Below, one piece after another: positions 9,897-19,036 of a stretch of 64,000 nucleotides of DNA. Below the pieces are notes generated by a model that was given only the letters and a program-made list of their open reading frames with translations, did no database searches and was not told where the DNA came from. Position 1 is the first letter of the stretch; the number at the start of each line of letters is the position of its first letter. Location: the NCBI GenBank assembly GCA_029961745.1, contig CP124680.1:2046001-2110000 (forward strand), read 5' to 3'. The stretch comes from Nocardioides sp. L-11A. GTDB taxonomy: Bacteria > Actinomycetota > Actinomycetes > Propionibacteriales > Nocardioidaceae. The position numbers and the translations under genes are program-made.

Positions 9897-10136
9897 ATGC
9901 TGGCCGACGCGCTGGAGCACCTCGTCCGCGGAGTGGTCGACCACCCCGACGACGTGGTCGTGCGCGACAAGCAGCTGCGCCGCGGCTCCGTGCTCGAGGT
10001 CCGGGTCCACCCCGACGACCTCGGCAAGGTGATCGGCCGGAGCGGTCGCACGGCGACGGCCTTCCGCACCGTGATCTCCGCGATCGCCGGCAACAGCAGC
10101 ACCCGGATCGACTTCGTCGACACCGACCGCCGCTGA
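9897..10136 (+). CDS. khpA: KH-domain RNA-binding protein KhpA
   Basis: 79-residue single KH domain with the GxxG loop in DLGKVIGRSGRTATAFR. KhpA proteins bind RNA, often with KhpB (Jag), and are encoded directly after rpsP in Gram-positive bacteria, as here (4-nt gap). Formerly UPF0109. Confidence 0.93.
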   Translation: MLADALEHLVRGVVDHPDDVVVRDKQLRRGSVLEVRVHPDDLGKVIGRSGRTATAFRTVISAIAGNSSTRIDFVDTDRR

Positions 10137-10170
10137 TCTGGTCCGGGCCGAGCCCGGGCTGAGCACATCA

Positions 10171-10210
10171 CGAACGGGCGTCTCCCTCCGGGGAGGCGCC
10201 CGTTCGGCTT
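10171..10210 (+). terminator. Hairpin terminator or attenuator after khpA
   Basis: A 16-bp stem with one G-T pair (10171-10186 with 10191-10206) and a 4-nt loop is followed by a short T-containing stretch. It separates rpsP-khpA from rimM, which has its own -10, so it probably ends or attenuates the first transcript. Confidence 0.7.
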
Positions 10211-10227
10211 TCCCCCGGCGCTGGCCC

Positions 10228-10240
10228 TAACCTCGGGGGC
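10228..10240 (+). promoter_or_regulatory. -10 element of the leaderless rimM transcript
   Basis: TAACCT at 10228-10233, 7 nt before the rimM GTG. No ribosome-binding site lies between. It sits directly after the khpA hairpin. Confidence 0.5.
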
Positions 10241-10816
10241 GTGGAGAGCATCGAGGTCGTCGTCGGCCGGATCGGCAAGCCGCACGGCATCCGCGGCGAG
10301 GTGACCGTCGACGTGCGCACCGACGAGCCCGAGCGCCGCTACGCCGACGGCGCGGTCCTCCGGGCCGAGGCACCCCGCGGCTCGGCGTTCGCCGCGCGCA
10401 CCCTGACGGTGAGCCGCACCCGCTGGCACCAGGGCGTGCTGCTGGCGAGCTTCGCCGAGCTGCCGGACCGCACGGCCGCCGAGTCGGCGCGCGGCGTGGT
10501 GCTGCGGGCCGTCGTACCCGCGGACGAGACGCCGGAGGACCCCGACGAGTTCTACGACCACCAGCTGGTCGGTCTCGCGGCGTACGACCTCGACGGCAGC
10601 CACCTCGGCGAGATCGTCGGCCTCACCCACGGGGCCCAGGACCTGCTCCGGATCCGGACCCTCGACCGGCGCGAGGCGCTGGTGCCGTTCGTGAGCGCCC
10701 TGGTGCCCGAGGTCGACGTCGCCGGCGGTCGGGTGGTCGTCGCCGACCGTCCCGGCCTGGTCAGCCCGTTCCCGGACGAGGACGGGGACGGGGACCGGTC
10801 GGGGGGTGAGGAGTGA
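10241..10816 (+). CDS. rimM: 16S rRNA processing/maturation factor RimM
   Basis: 191-residue assembly factor for the 30S head, binding S19. The N-terminal barrel begins [18 protein letters not shown] and the C-terminal PRC-barrel includes [21 protein letters not shown]. An acidic tail ([13 protein letters not shown]) ends the protein. Its stop overlaps the trmD start by 4 nt (GTGA). Confidence 0.95.
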   Translation: MESIEVVVGRIGKPHGIRGEVTVDVRTDEPERRYADGAVLRAEAPRGSAFAARTLTVSRTRWHQGVLLASFAELPDRTAAESARGVVLRAVVPADETPEDPDEFYDHQLVGLAAYDLDGSHLGEIVGLTHGAQDLLRIRTLDRREALVPFVSALVPEVDVAGGRVVVADRPGLVSPFPDEDGDGDRSGGEE

Positions 10817-11973
10817 GACTCGACTACGTCTCGATCTTCCCCGACTTCTTCGCGCCGCTCGAGCTCTCGCTGCCCGGCAAGGCTGCCGACAAGGGCCTGC
10901 TCGCCTTCGGGGTCCACGACCTGCGCGGCTGGACCCATGACCGGCACCACACCGTCGACGACAGCCCGTACGGCGGCGGCGCCGGCATGGTGCTGAGGCC
11001 CGAGCCGTGGGGCGAGGCCTTCGACGAGCTGCTCACGCCGGCGACCACGGTCGTCTTCACCACCCCGTCGGGGGAGCCGTTCGACCAGCGGCTCGCCGAG
11101 GAGCTCGCCACCCGCGAGCACCTCGTGTTCGCCTGCGGTCGCTACGAGGGCATCGACCAGCGCGTCATCGACCACGCCCGCGAGGTCGCCGAGGTCCGCG
11201 AGATCAGCCTCGGCGACTACGTCCTCAACGGGGGCGAGGTGGCCGCGCTCGCCATCACCGAGGCCGTCGTCCGCCTCCTGCCCGGGTTCATGGGCAACGC
11301 GGCGTCGCTGGTGGAGGAGTCGCACGCCGAGGGCGGGCTGCTGGAGTACCCCGTCTACACCAAGCCCCCCGCGTGGCGCGGGCACGAGGTCCCCGCCGTG
11401 CTGCGCTCCGGCGACCACGGCAAGGTCGCCGCCTGGCGCCGCGAGCAGGCGGTACGCCGGACCGCGGAGCGTCGTCCCGATCTCCTCGCGCCGTCCGTGC
11501 TGGACGACGGGACGCCGATCGTCCGCGCGACCCTCGGCGACGCCGGTGAGCTGCTGACCCTCCAGCGGGCCTGCTGGGTCCAGGAGGCGCTGGCCAACGA
11601 CCTGCTCGACATCCCCGCCCTGCACGAGTCGCTCGACGACGTGCGCACCTGGCTGGGGGAGTGGGACACCTACGTCGTCCGGCGGGCCGGCCGCCTCGTC
11701 GCGGCGGTCCGCGGGCGGGTCGAGCACGGTGCTCACGGCGACGTCTGGGACATCGGGCGGATCATGGTCGCGCCCGACCTGCAGGGCAGCGGCCTGGGCC
11801 GGGTGCTGCTGGAGCACATCCAGGCGGTCGCGCCGGCCGGCGTCGCGTCGTACGTCCTGTTCACGGGGGCGGCCAGTGCTCGCAACCAGCGGATGTACAA
11901 GAAGGCCGGGTTCCGGCTGCGCCGGGACCTCCCGGCCCCGCCGGGTGCGGTCGTGCTGACCAAGCGTCGCTGA
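10813..11973 (+). CDS. trmD: tRNA (guanine37-N1)-methyltransferase fused to a GNAT domain
   Basis: Methylates G37 of tRNA to hold the reading frame. Residues 1 to about 230 are canonical TrmD ([51 protein letters not shown] in the knotted SAM-binding region). After a short linker, residues of about 240-386 form a GNAT acetyltransferase-like domain: [23 protein letters not shown] carries the acetyl-CoA-binding pattern and [11 protein letters not shown] is a typical C-terminal motif. Ordinary TrmD is about 240 residues, so this is a true fusion with no stop or frameshift between. The role of the added domain is unknown. Confidence 0.93.
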   Translation: MRLDYVSIFPDFFAPLELSLPGKAADKGLLAFGVHDLRGWTHDRHHTVDDSPYGGGAGMVLRPEPWGEAFDELLTPATTVVFTTPSGEPFDQRLAEELATREHLVFACGRYEGIDQRVIDHAREVAEVREISLGDYVLNGGEVAALAITEAVVRLLPGFMGNAASLVEESHAEGGLLEYPVYTKPPAWRGHEVPAVLRSGDHGKVAAWRREQAVRRTAERRPDLLAPSVLDDGTPIVRATLGDAGELLTLQRACWVQEALANDLLDIPALHESLDDVRTWLGEWDTYVVRRAGRLVAAVRGRVEHGAHGDVWDIGRIMVAPDLQGSGLGRVLLEHIQAVAPAGVASYVLFTGAASARNQRMYKKAGFRLRRDLPAPPGAVVLTKRR

Positions 11974-12114
11974 TTTCCGGGGCCGTCCTCCGGTGTGGGA
12001 GGATCGCTGGTCGGTGCGCGGACGCTTCTGCCACAGGGGAACCGTCGACCGCACACCTCTCACCACCACCCCACCACGACCGCGGCTGACCTGTGTGCAC
12101 TCGCGAGGAGAACC

Positions 12115-12477
12115 ATGAGCAACCCCAGCCCCGCCCTGGTCACCGACCTGGGCAACGCCGCCAAGCGCGACGACGTCCCGGACTTCCGCGCCGGTGACAC
12201 CGTCAAGGTCCACGTCAAGGTCATCGAGGGCAGCCGCTCCCGTGTCCAGGTCTTCCAGGGCGTCGTGATCCGCGTCCACGGTTCCGGCGTCGGCCGCACC
12301 TTCACCGTCCGCAAGGTCTCCTTCGGCGTCGGTGTCGAGCGGACCTTCCCGCTGCACTCGCCGATCTTCGAGTCGATCGAGGTCGTGACCCGTGGTGACG
12401 TCCGCCGGGCGAAGCTCTACTACCTGCGCAACCTGCGCGGCAAGGCCGCCAAGATCAAGGAGCGCCGCGAGGCCTGA
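12115..12477 (+). CDS. rplS: 50S ribosomal protein L19
   Basis: 120 residues, canonical L19 ([28 protein letters not shown] ... [17 protein letters not shown]). The start ATG 12115 has a GCGAGGAGAA ribosome-binding site. A strong terminator follows directly. Confidence 0.97.
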   Translation: MSNPSPALVTDLGNAAKRDDVPDFRAGDTVKVHVKVIEGSRSRVQVFQGVVIRVHGSGVGRTFTVRKVSFGVGVERTFPLHSPIFESIEVVTRGDVRRAKLYYLRNLRGKAAKIKERREA

Positions 12478-12496
12478 GCCTCCGCACGCCCGCTTC

Positions 12497-12531
12497 CACG
12501 AAGGCCCGACCGTCGAGGTCGGGCCTTCGTG
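12497..12531 (+). terminator. Intrinsic terminator after rplS
   Basis: A perfect 15-bp stem (12497-12511 with 12517-12531) with a 5-nt loop, 19 nt after the rplS stop. No long T-run, as is common in high-GC actinobacteria. Confidence 0.85.
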
Positions 12532-12553
12532 CGTCTCGGCTGGGGTGCACTCC

Positions 12554-12567
12554 TAGACTCGTACCTC
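12554..12567 (+). promoter_or_regulatory. -10 element of the leaderless lepB transcript
   Basis: TAGACT at 12554-12559, 8 nt before the lepB GTG, just downstream of the rplS terminator. Confidence 0.55.
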
Positions 12568-13443
12568 GTGACGACCGACGACACCGCACCGGACTCCGCC
12601 GCCGAGGTCCCCGACCCCGAGGCGACCGATCGGGCGGCCTCCCGGTCCGCTTCGCCCAAGCGCAAGCACCTGCCGGTGTGGCAGGAGAGCATCCTGCTGC
12701 TCGCGGTCGCGCTGGGCCTGGCGATCGTCATCAAGGCGGTCTTCATGCAGGCCTTCTACATCCCGTCGGAGTCGATGGAGCCCGGTCTGGTCAAGAACGA
12801 CCGGATCCTCGTCCAGAAGGTCTCCTACTGGTTCGGCCGGAGCCCGCAGCGCGGTGACGTCGTCGTCTTCAAGGACCCCGGGGAGTGGCTGGGGGCGGCG
12901 GACAGCCAGGGCCCGACCGGCTTCGCGAGCCTGTTGTCCAAGGTCGGCCTGTACCCGACCGGCGGCCACCTCGTGAAGCGGGTGATCGGCACCGAGGGCG
13001 ACGTGGTCGAGTGTTGCGACGAGCAGGGCCGGATCAAGGTCAACGGCAAGGCGATCGACGAGTCCGACTACCTCAATGCCCGAGAGGGGGCCTCCTGCAA
13101 CGCCGAGATCGGCGCGTGGCGTGGTCTCGGGGAGGATGACAAGAGGACCCCCTGCAGTTGGACGATCGGTCCGATCCCCAAGGGCAAGATGCTCGTCCTC
13201 GGCGACAATCGCGAGCACTCGGCCGACTCGCGCGCGCACCTGTGCGTTCCGGATGAGGACCCCTGCACCCAGAGCCCCTGGGTCGACTCCGACCTCGTCG
13301 TCGGCAAGGTCTTCACCCTGATCTGGCCCCGCGACCGGTGGCGCTGGATCAGTCGGCCCGAGGCGTTCGACGGAGTCCCCGACGACCCGCCGGCCGACCT
13401 GCTGAAGAAGGCCGAAGAGGTCGGCGCCGTCCCCGGGACGTAG
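12568..13443 (+). CDS. lepB: Signal peptidase I
   Basis: Membrane serine protease that removes signal peptides of secreted proteins. 291 residues: acidic N-terminal cytoplasmic tail, one membrane helix (SILLLAVALGLAIVIKAVFM), the catalytic-serine box QAFYIPSESMEPGL, the lysine region GGHLVKRVIG, and box E MLVLGDNREHSADSR. An extra cysteine-containing loop (ECCDEQG, GASCNAEIG, KRTPCSW, LCVPDEDPC) lies between the lysine box and box E and could form disulfides outside the cell. Confidence 0.94.
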   Translation: MTTDDTAPDSAAEVPDPEATDRAASRSASPKRKHLPVWQESILLLAVALGLAIVIKAVFMQAFYIPSESMEPGLVKNDRILVQKVSYWFGRSPQRGDVVVFKDPGEWLGAADSQGPTGFASLLSKVGLYPTGGHLVKRVIGTEGDVVECCDEQGRIKVNGKAIDESDYLNAREGASCNAEIGAWRGLGEDDKRTPCSWTIGPIPKGKMLVLGDNREHSADSRAHLCVPDEDPCTQSPWVDSDLVVGKVFTLIWPRDRWRWISRPEAFDGVPDDPPADLLKKAEEVGAVPGT

Positions 13444-13460
13444 TCGGAGGGAGACAGGGC

Positions 13461-14138
13461 ATGTCCACGCTGCCCAGGGGAGCGACGGTACGCCGCGACG
13501 CGGGCATCTACGGTTACGAGCGGGCGCTGCGCCGGCACGGATTCGAGCCGGTCGCGGGCGTCGACGAGGCGGGCCGCGGCGCCTGCGCCGGCCCGCTCGT
13601 CGCGGGAGCGGCCGTCCTCCCGGCCGGCAAGGCGGGGATCGTGCCGGGCCTGGCCGACTCCAAGCTCCTCACCGCCGCGGCCCGCGAGCGCTGCTACGAC
13701 CAGATCGTGCGGCGGGCGCTCGCGTGGTCGGTCGTGGTGATCCCGCACGACGAGTGCGACCGGCTCGGCATGCACGTCGCGAACGTCGAGGCGCTGCGCC
13801 GCGCCGTCGCGAAGCTCTCCCTGCCGCCGTCCTACGTCCTGACGGACGGCTTCCCGGTCGACGGTCTCGGCGTCCCCGGGCTGGCGGTGTGGAAGGGCGA
13901 CCGGGTCGCGGCCTGCGTGGCCGCGGCCTCGGTGCTGGCGAAGGTCACCCGCGACCGGCTGATGCTCGACCTCGACGCGCAGTGGCCGGCGTACGACTTC
14001 AAGACGCACAAGGGCTACATCACCGCGACCCACACGGCCGCGCTGGAGGAGCACGGACCCTCGCCGATCCACCGGATGCGGTTCGTCAACGTGCGACGCG
14101 CGGCGGGACTGGAGCCGCTGCCAGGGGGAGAGGGCTAG
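13461..14138 (+). CDS. rnhB: Ribonuclease HII
   Basis: 225-residue endonuclease that nicks at ribonucleotides in DNA and degrades RNA-DNA hybrids. Catalytic motifs seen: GVDEAGRGACAGPLVAGA (DEAGRG), then YVLTDGF and ASVLAKVTRDRLM. The start ATG 13461 has a GGAGGG ribosome-binding site, 17 nt after the lepB stop. Confidence 0.94.
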   Translation: MSTLPRGATVRRDAGIYGYERALRRHGFEPVAGVDEAGRGACAGPLVAGAAVLPAGKAGIVPGLADSKLLTAAARERCYDQIVRRALAWSVVVIPHDECDRLGMHVANVEALRRAVAKLSLPPSYVLTDGFPVDGLGVPGLAVWKGDRVAACVAAASVLAKVTRDRLMLDLDAQWPAYDFKTHKGYITATHTAALEEHGPSPIHRMRFVNVRRAAGLEPLPGGEG

Positions 14139-14148
14139 AGTCGGCCCC
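14136..14148 (+). promoter_or_regulatory. -10 element before the DUF2469 gene
   Basis: TAGAGT at 14136-14141 overlaps the rnhB stop region and lies 7 nt before GTG 14149. Confidence 0.45.
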
Positions 14149-14457
14149 GTGAGTGCCGAGGACCTCGAGAAGTACGAGACCGAGCAGGAGCTGAACCTCT
14201 ACCGGGAGTACCGCGACGTCGTCGGCATCTTCAAGTACGTCGTCGAGACCGACCGCCGGTTCTACCTCTGCAACACGGTCGACGTGAAGGCCCGCTCCGA
14301 GGGCGGCGACGTCTTCTTCGAGGTGACCATCACCGACGCCTGGGTGTGGGACATGTACCGCCCGGCCCGCTTCGCCAAGAACGTCAAGGTGCTCACGTTC
14401 AAGGACGTCAACGTCGAGGAGCTCGCCACCTCCGACCTGGAGCTGCCGAAGTCCTGA
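14149..14457 (+). CDS. DUF2469 family protein
   Basis: 102-residue conserved actinobacterial protein of unknown function (YETEQELNLYREYRDVVGIFKYVVETDRRFYLCN ... FFEVTITDAWVWDMYRPARF). It is regularly found directly after rnhB, as here. Confidence 0.85.
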   Translation: MSAEDLEKYETEQELNLYREYRDVVGIFKYVVETDRRFYLCNTVDVKARSEGGDVFFEVTITDAWVWDMYRPARFAKNVKVLTFKDVNVEELATSDLELPKS

Positions 14458-14471
14458 GCGGGCCGCCCGGC

Positions 14472-15737
14472 TCACTCGCTCAGGTGCAGGCCGTCCGGCG
14501 GGCGCCGCCACTCGCGGTCGAGGCCGTTGGTGACCTTCAGGTGCGACTTGTCGCCGTTCATGTAGAGGCTGTCGACGATGATCGACCCGCTGGTGACGCC
14601 GTTGCCGGAGTTGCCGTTGGCGTAGAGCATCGAGCTGAGCGCGTAGATGCTGCCCGCGATGTTCGTCTCGCCGTTGCCCTGGACGTGGATCGGCTGCGTG
14701 TTGTTGCGGTCGTAGACGATCGCCAGGTCGTGGAATCCCTCGGCGCCCGCGGTCAGGGTGAGCTCGTTGCCGTTGCTGGCGTTGAACTGGCCGCCGAGCT
14801 CACCACCCTCCGCGCACGCCCGCGGTGCGGAGGGGGTCCCGCACACGGCGTACAGCGTGACGCCGGAGCCGCGGAAGACCGTGTTGTTGCCCATCGCCCA
14901 CACGCCGGTGAGGACGTAGAGGCCGGGGGCGAGGACGCAGGTCTCCTTGTTCCCGAAGGAGCGGGGGCCGTACACGCCGGGACCGTCGGTGCACGGGTCG
15001 GTCCGCGGCTCGCCGGACGGCGGCGGGAGGACGAAGTCCTCGAGGGGGTCGCCCATCGGCTGCGAGACGGTCTCCGCCTTCGGCTCGTAGTTGCCCGTGG
15101 CGCTGTCCTCGACGGTGATCTGGTGGCCGATCGCCTCGACATGCCCGTTCGGCCCGGTCGACACGCTCCCGTTGAAGTGCACGCTGCTGGCGGTCACCGT
15201 CGCGTCGCCGTTGCCCAAGGTGTGCGGACCCTCGCCGAGGACGCACAGCGAGCACCGGAAGACGACGCCGGGGTCGAGCTCGGCGGTGGCCGACGCGGCG
15301 ATCGTGATCTCGTCGACCCCGGCCAGGCCCGCGAAGGCCGTCGGCACCCGCCGGCTCGGCACCCGGACCCGGACCCGCGTCGGCCGTTCGGCATCGTCGA
15401 AGGACACGCACGGCGACGAGGAGGGGACCGGCAGCGCTCCCGGGTCGGTGCAGCCCGCCCACGCGGCCGCGTCGACGCCGAAGTTCCGCGCGGCGTACGA
15501 CGTCGCGGCACTCACCGCCGCGGTGAAGTCGGGCTCGCCGTCCTCGGCGTAGAGCACGTTCGCGGCGGCCAGGGCGGACGCGTCCGCGGCGTTCTGGGCC
15601 TGGCCGCGCACGTCCCGGGCGAGACCCAGGTCGATCACGAAGGACGCCGCCACCAGCAGGACGACGGCGATCAGCGCCGTCAGCACCGCGACGGCGCCGC
15701 GCTCGTCCGTGGGTGGTCTCCGCCTCAATCGCACCAT
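14472..15737 (-). CDS. TadG-like pilus-assembly/surface protein
   Basis: 421 residues. The N-terminus has a basic stretch, the ERGAVAVLTALIAVVLLVAASFVIDLGLARDVRGQAQNAAD-type TadE/TadG signal-anchor helix, and then a long extracytoplasmic domain with several cysteines and beta-rich, Asn/Gly-rich repeats (FNASNGNELTLTAGAEG, VQGNGETNIAGSIYAL) resembling a right-handed beta-helix. Follows the TadE-like gene with a 13-nt overlap. TadE/G proteins are pseudopilins or assembly proteins of tight-adherence pili; no ATPase or prepilin peptidase is in view. Confidence 0.7.
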   Translation of the reverse strand: MVRLRRRPPTDERGAVAVLTALIAVVLLVAASFVIDLGLARDVRGQAQNAADASALAAANVLYAEDGEPDFTAAVSAATSYAARNFGVDAAAWAGCTDPGALPVPSSSPCVSFDDAERPTRVRVRVPSRRVPTAFAGLAGVDEITIAASATAELDPGVVFRCSLCVLGEGPHTLGNGDATVTASSVHFNGSVSTGPNGHVEAIGHQITVEDSATGNYEPKAETVSQPMGDPLEDFVLPPPSGEPRTDPCTDGPGVYGPRSFGNKETCVLAPGLYVLTGVWAMGNNTVFRGSGVTLYAVCGTPSAPRACAEGGELGGQFNASNGNELTLTAGAEGFHDLAIVYDRNNTQPIHVQGNGETNIAGSIYALSSMLYANGNSGNGVTSGSIIVDSLYMNGDKSHLKVTNGLDREWRRPPDGLHLSE

Positions 15738-16228
15738 GACCAGCTCTGTCCGGTCGGTGCGGTGTCCGCGGTCCCGCTCCCTGCGGGCTTGGCGGAGTCG
15801 TCCTCGATCGACATCCGCAGGCTCGCGCGGACGTAGCCGTCGTTGGGGAGCGGCAGCATGCCGAAGTCGCTGCGGGAGCGGACCAGCACGCACACCTGCA
15901 GGGCGTTGCCCCGGGTCCAGCCGTCGGGCGCGGAGACGTTGACGTAGGTGTCGGCCGGCGCCGTGCCGAGCAGGGTCTCGGCGGTGCAGGCGATCGTGGA
16001 CCAGTCGGTCGTCGTACGGCACGCGGAGGGGGTCTTGCCGACGACAGCCATGCGCGCGGTCTCCCGGACGCCCTGGTGGGCGTTGAGCGAGTCGTTGAAG
16101 TAGAGGCCGTACTGGAGGATGCCGAAGACGAGGACGACGAGCAGCGTGCCCACCAGCGCGAACTCGACCGCGGCCGCCCCGCGCTCCTCGCCCGGCCCGT
16201 CGCGGCGCGTCCCCCGTCGCCGATCCAT
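15725..16228 (-). CDS. TadE-like pilus-assembly protein
   Basis: 167 residues with the characteristic EERGAAAVEFALVGTLLVVLVFGILQYG hydrophobic N-terminal segment (the glutamate of VEFAL is the pseudopilin-type position). The C-terminal part contains four cysteines. First gene of the minus-strand pair, divergent from a second TadE/TadG pair. Confidence 0.8.
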   Translation of the reverse strand: MDRRRGTRRDGPGEERGAAAVEFALVGTLLVVLVFGILQYGLYFNDSLNAHQGVRETARMAVVGKTPSACRTTTDWSTIACTAETLLGTAPADTYVNVSAPDGWTRGNALQVCVLVRSRSDFGMLPLPNDGYVRASLRMSIEDDSAKPAGSGTADTAPTGQSWSWCD

Positions 16229-16610
16229 CTCAGCCTCCCCGTGCCGGCCCGAGATCGAGCCAGGAATCCGCCTCGATTGTCGGCTGATTCGCGGCCCGTC
16301 GCGACGTCGTGAGCCGGTTACCCGGCAGTATCAGCGAGATTCGGCCGACCGCCACGGCAGCCTCTGGCGCCAGCGCACCATGGGGTGTGCTCCGAATTGA
16401 GGAGAGGGTGACGGGACATCGTCCCGAGTGTCCGGGATGCGTCCGTCGTGGTCAGGCGTAGTCAACCCGGACTACTCCCTCCGGACTACCCGCCCGGGCC
16501 GTCCGGGCACAATGATCCGGGAACTGCTGCCAGGGTGTGTCGTGCCCCACTAGTGTCAGGCCAACGCCGCTCGGGGGCGTCATGGGAGCGATTCCGGGGG
16601 AGGCCGGCCG
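16229..16610. promoter_or_regulatory. Intergenic region between divergent tad-like pairs
   Basis: 382 bp without a supported gene. It must carry both promoters. A candidate plus-strand -10 (TAGTGT) is at 16551-16556. An 8-bp direct repeat (CGGACTAC) occurs twice near 16470-16490. The plus-strand gene has a GGGGGAGG ribosome-binding site at its 3' edge. Confidence 0.5.
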
Positions 16611-17069
16611 ATGAGGCGTCGTATGCCAGGTGGCTCGTCCTGCGATCGCGGGGCGGCGGCCGTCGAGTTCGCCCTGATCCTTCCCGTCCTCGCCGCGCTG
16701 GTCTTCGGCATCATCAACTACGGCGACATCCTCAGCGCCCGGCAGGCCGTGAGCCAGGCCGCGGCCGAGGGGGCGCGCGCCGGCGCGGTCTCCCAGCAGA
16801 CGACCGAGGTCGCCAAGATCGCCGACGCCCGCGCGGCGGTCGACGCGGCGCTCCAGTCACAAGGCGTCTCCTGCAGCGGCTGCGACATCAAGATCGGCAC
16901 CAGCTATCGCCCGCCCGGCAGCGATCCCGCCGCCCCGGCCAAGGAATGCGGGTCAGGGGCCGAGTGCGTCTGGGTGACGGTCGTCGTCGACCATGACGCG
17001 CTGGTCCCCGGGTTCACCTTCGGCTTCGGCGGCAAACTCCGGTACACGGCCAGCGCGCGGGTGAGCTGA
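16611..17069 (+). CDS. TadE-like pilus-assembly protein (second copy)
   Basis: 152 residues with DRGAAAVEFALILPVLAALVFGIINYGDILSARQAV, the same N-terminal pattern as the divergent TadE-like protein. The C-terminal domain includes paired cysteines (VSCSGCD, KECGSGAEC). One nucleotide separates it from the next gene. Confidence 0.8.
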   Translation: MRRRMPGGSSCDRGAAAVEFALILPVLAALVFGIINYGDILSARQAVSQAAAEGARAGAVSQQTTEVAKIADARAAVDAALQSQGVSCSGCDIKIGTSYRPPGSDPAAPAKECGSGAECVWVTVVVDHDALVPGFTFGFGGKLRYTASARVS

Positions 17070-17070
17070 G

Positions 17071-18849
17071 ATGCTCCGGAGCCGCCGAGACCGGCGCCGT
17101 GACGAACGGGGGGCGACGGGGGTCCTCGTCGCGCTCGTGATGGCCCCCGTGCTGGTCGTGTCGGCCGCCTTCGCCGTCGATCTCGGTCAGCAGCGGGTGG
17201 TGCGCGGAGACATGCAGGCCGTCGCCGACGTCGGCGCCATGGATCTTGCGCGCCGGCTCGACGGCAGCACCGCGAGCGGCTACCAGGCTGCCGACTTCAC
17301 CACGGCCCTCGCCGAGAGCATCAAGCGGAACGACGACAGCTACGGTGACCGGCTCACCTCCGCGCCGTGCGCGTTCCCACGGGCCAAGGACTCGGTCGCG
17401 GTCCCGGGCGAGGTCGGTGCCTGCTGGGAGTTCGTGAAGACAGGCGCCAACGGATGGACGCGCACGACCAGCAGCTCAGATATTCCGGAAGCGGTCAGGG
17501 TCTTCACCAAGTCGAAGACCGGCTTCGCGTTCGGCGGCGTCACCGGCATCCGCTCGGGGGGAGCCTTCCGCCAGGCCGTGGCCAGCGCGGAGACGTCCGC
17601 CTGCTTCGCGCTGGGCTCCTATGCCGCGCAATTGCGCTCGGGAGACTCCGCCCTCCTCGGGCCGCTCCTGGGCGATACTCTGGGGCTGGGAGCAGTCGGT
17701 TACCAAGGCCTGCTCAACCTGGACGCAACGGTTCCGCTCGTGGACATCGCCATCGCACTCGATGCGGGCACGGCTGACGAGCTCGCCGACACCAGCGTCA
17801 CCCTGGGGGACTTCTACCTCGCGGTCGCGGAGGCGCTGAAGAAGAACGGCGACGCGGTCAGCGCGAAGTTGATCGAGGATGCCGTCGCACTGGGCATCAC
17901 CCAGCTACCGCCGATCAAGGTCGGCGACATCATCGGCCTCGCGCAGGGAGCGGATGCCGCCCTGAGCAGCGAGATCGACGTCCTGGACCTGATCACGACG
18001 TCCGCGCTGATCGCCAACGGCACCAATGCGGTCTCCTTGCCCGACCTGGGCGTCAACAGTCTGCCCATCCTCGGCACCGCCTTCACCAGTTCCTTGAACA
18101 TCATCGAGAAGCCCCAGACGGCCTGCGGCGGAAAGGGGACCGTCCAGGAGACGTCGCAGATCGACCTGGATCTGACCGGCACGGTCGCCAACCTCAACAC
18201 GTCCGCCTTCCCGCTGCTCGGCCCGCTGCTCGGCGCCCTCGCCGACGTCAAGGTCGGGCTGGGGGCGACGCTGGCCCTCGACGGGGCGTACGGAAAGGCG
18301 ACGCTCACCGATCTGAGCTGTGCCCCGCCCATGATGAAGTTCGGTATGCAAGGGGCGCTCGCCAAGACGACGCTGAACGTCCCGGTGGTGATCACGGCCA
18401 ACCTCCTCGGCGCGCTCGGCGTGAAGGTGGCCGAGGTCCGGATCGGCTTCATCGCCAGGATCAACAACCCCGCCGGTCCGCTCTCCCAGCCGGAGATCAC
18501 CCTCGAGTTCCCGCCGAAGCAGTACAACGTTCCGTACGCGGCAGGCTCCTCGGCGCTGGGCCTGCAGGAAGCCGACATCAGCCTCGACTACAACCCAGCC
18601 GTCTCCTCGACGAAGTACGTCTCGACCCACATCCTGCTGCCACTCCTCGGCTATCTCGTGGATCCGATCGTCAATGCGCTTCTCGGCAACATCATGCCGA
18701 TCGCCACGGCCGTCCTGAGGCCGCTGGTGACCGGACTCAACAACCTCGTCCTCGGGCCGTTGGGCGACCTGACCGGTCTGTCGGTGGCCGGGGTCGACGT
18801 ACTGGGGCTCAAGAAGCCCCGTTGCGGACGGCCGTCGCTGCGCGGCTGA
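17071..18849 (+). CDS. TadG-like surface protein (second copy)
   Basis: 592 residues. N-terminal DERGATGVLVALVMAPVLVVSAAFAVDLGQQRVVRGDMQAVADVGA matches the TadE/G signal-anchor pattern. The rest is an extracytoplasmic domain rich in Leu/Gly/Ala with repeated 'LLGPLLG'-like hydrophobic turns, long for a TadG and with no recognisable von Willebrand MIDAS motif. Partner of the preceding TadE-like gene. Function in adhesion or pilus assembly is inferred. Confidence 0.65.
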   Translation: MLRSRRDRRRDERGATGVLVALVMAPVLVVSAAFAVDLGQQRVVRGDMQAVADVGAMDLARRLDGSTASGYQAADFTTALAESIKRNDDSYGDRLTSAPCAFPRAKDSVAVPGEVGACWEFVKTGANGWTRTTSSSDIPEAVRVFTKSKTGFAFGGVTGIRSGGAFRQAVASAETSACFALGSYAAQLRSGDSALLGPLLGDTLGLGAVGYQGLLNLDATVPLVDIAIALDAGTADELADTSVTLGDFYLAVAEALKKNGDAVSAKLIEDAVALGITQLPPIKVGDIIGLAQGADAALSSEIDVLDLITTSALIANGTNAVSLPDLGVNSLPILGTAFTSSLNIIEKPQTACGGKGTVQETSQIDLDLTGTVANLNTSAFPLLGPLLGALADVKVGLGATLALDGAYGKATLTDLSCAPPMMKFGMQGALAKTTLNVPVVITANLLGALGVKVAEVRIGFIARINNPAGPLSQPEITLEFPPKQYNVPYAAGSSALGLQEADISLDYNPAVSSTKYVSTHILLPLLGYLVDPIVNALLGNIMPIATAVLRPLVTGLNNLVLGPLGDLTGLSVAGVDVLGLKKPRCGRPSLRG

Positions 18850-19036
18850 ACGCCGCGCCTCCGGCCGGTCCGGCGACGATCGTCATCGGGGTGACCTGGG
18901 TGGCCCGGCGTCCCACCACCACCTCTGGTCACGGCCAGTGCCCTCCGATGTCCACAGGGGGCCGCTCGGAGCCGGTGTTCCCCAGGGGCTTCTCGGCATG
19001 GTGCCGGACGTCGCCACTGCGGGCGACGCTGGCCAC

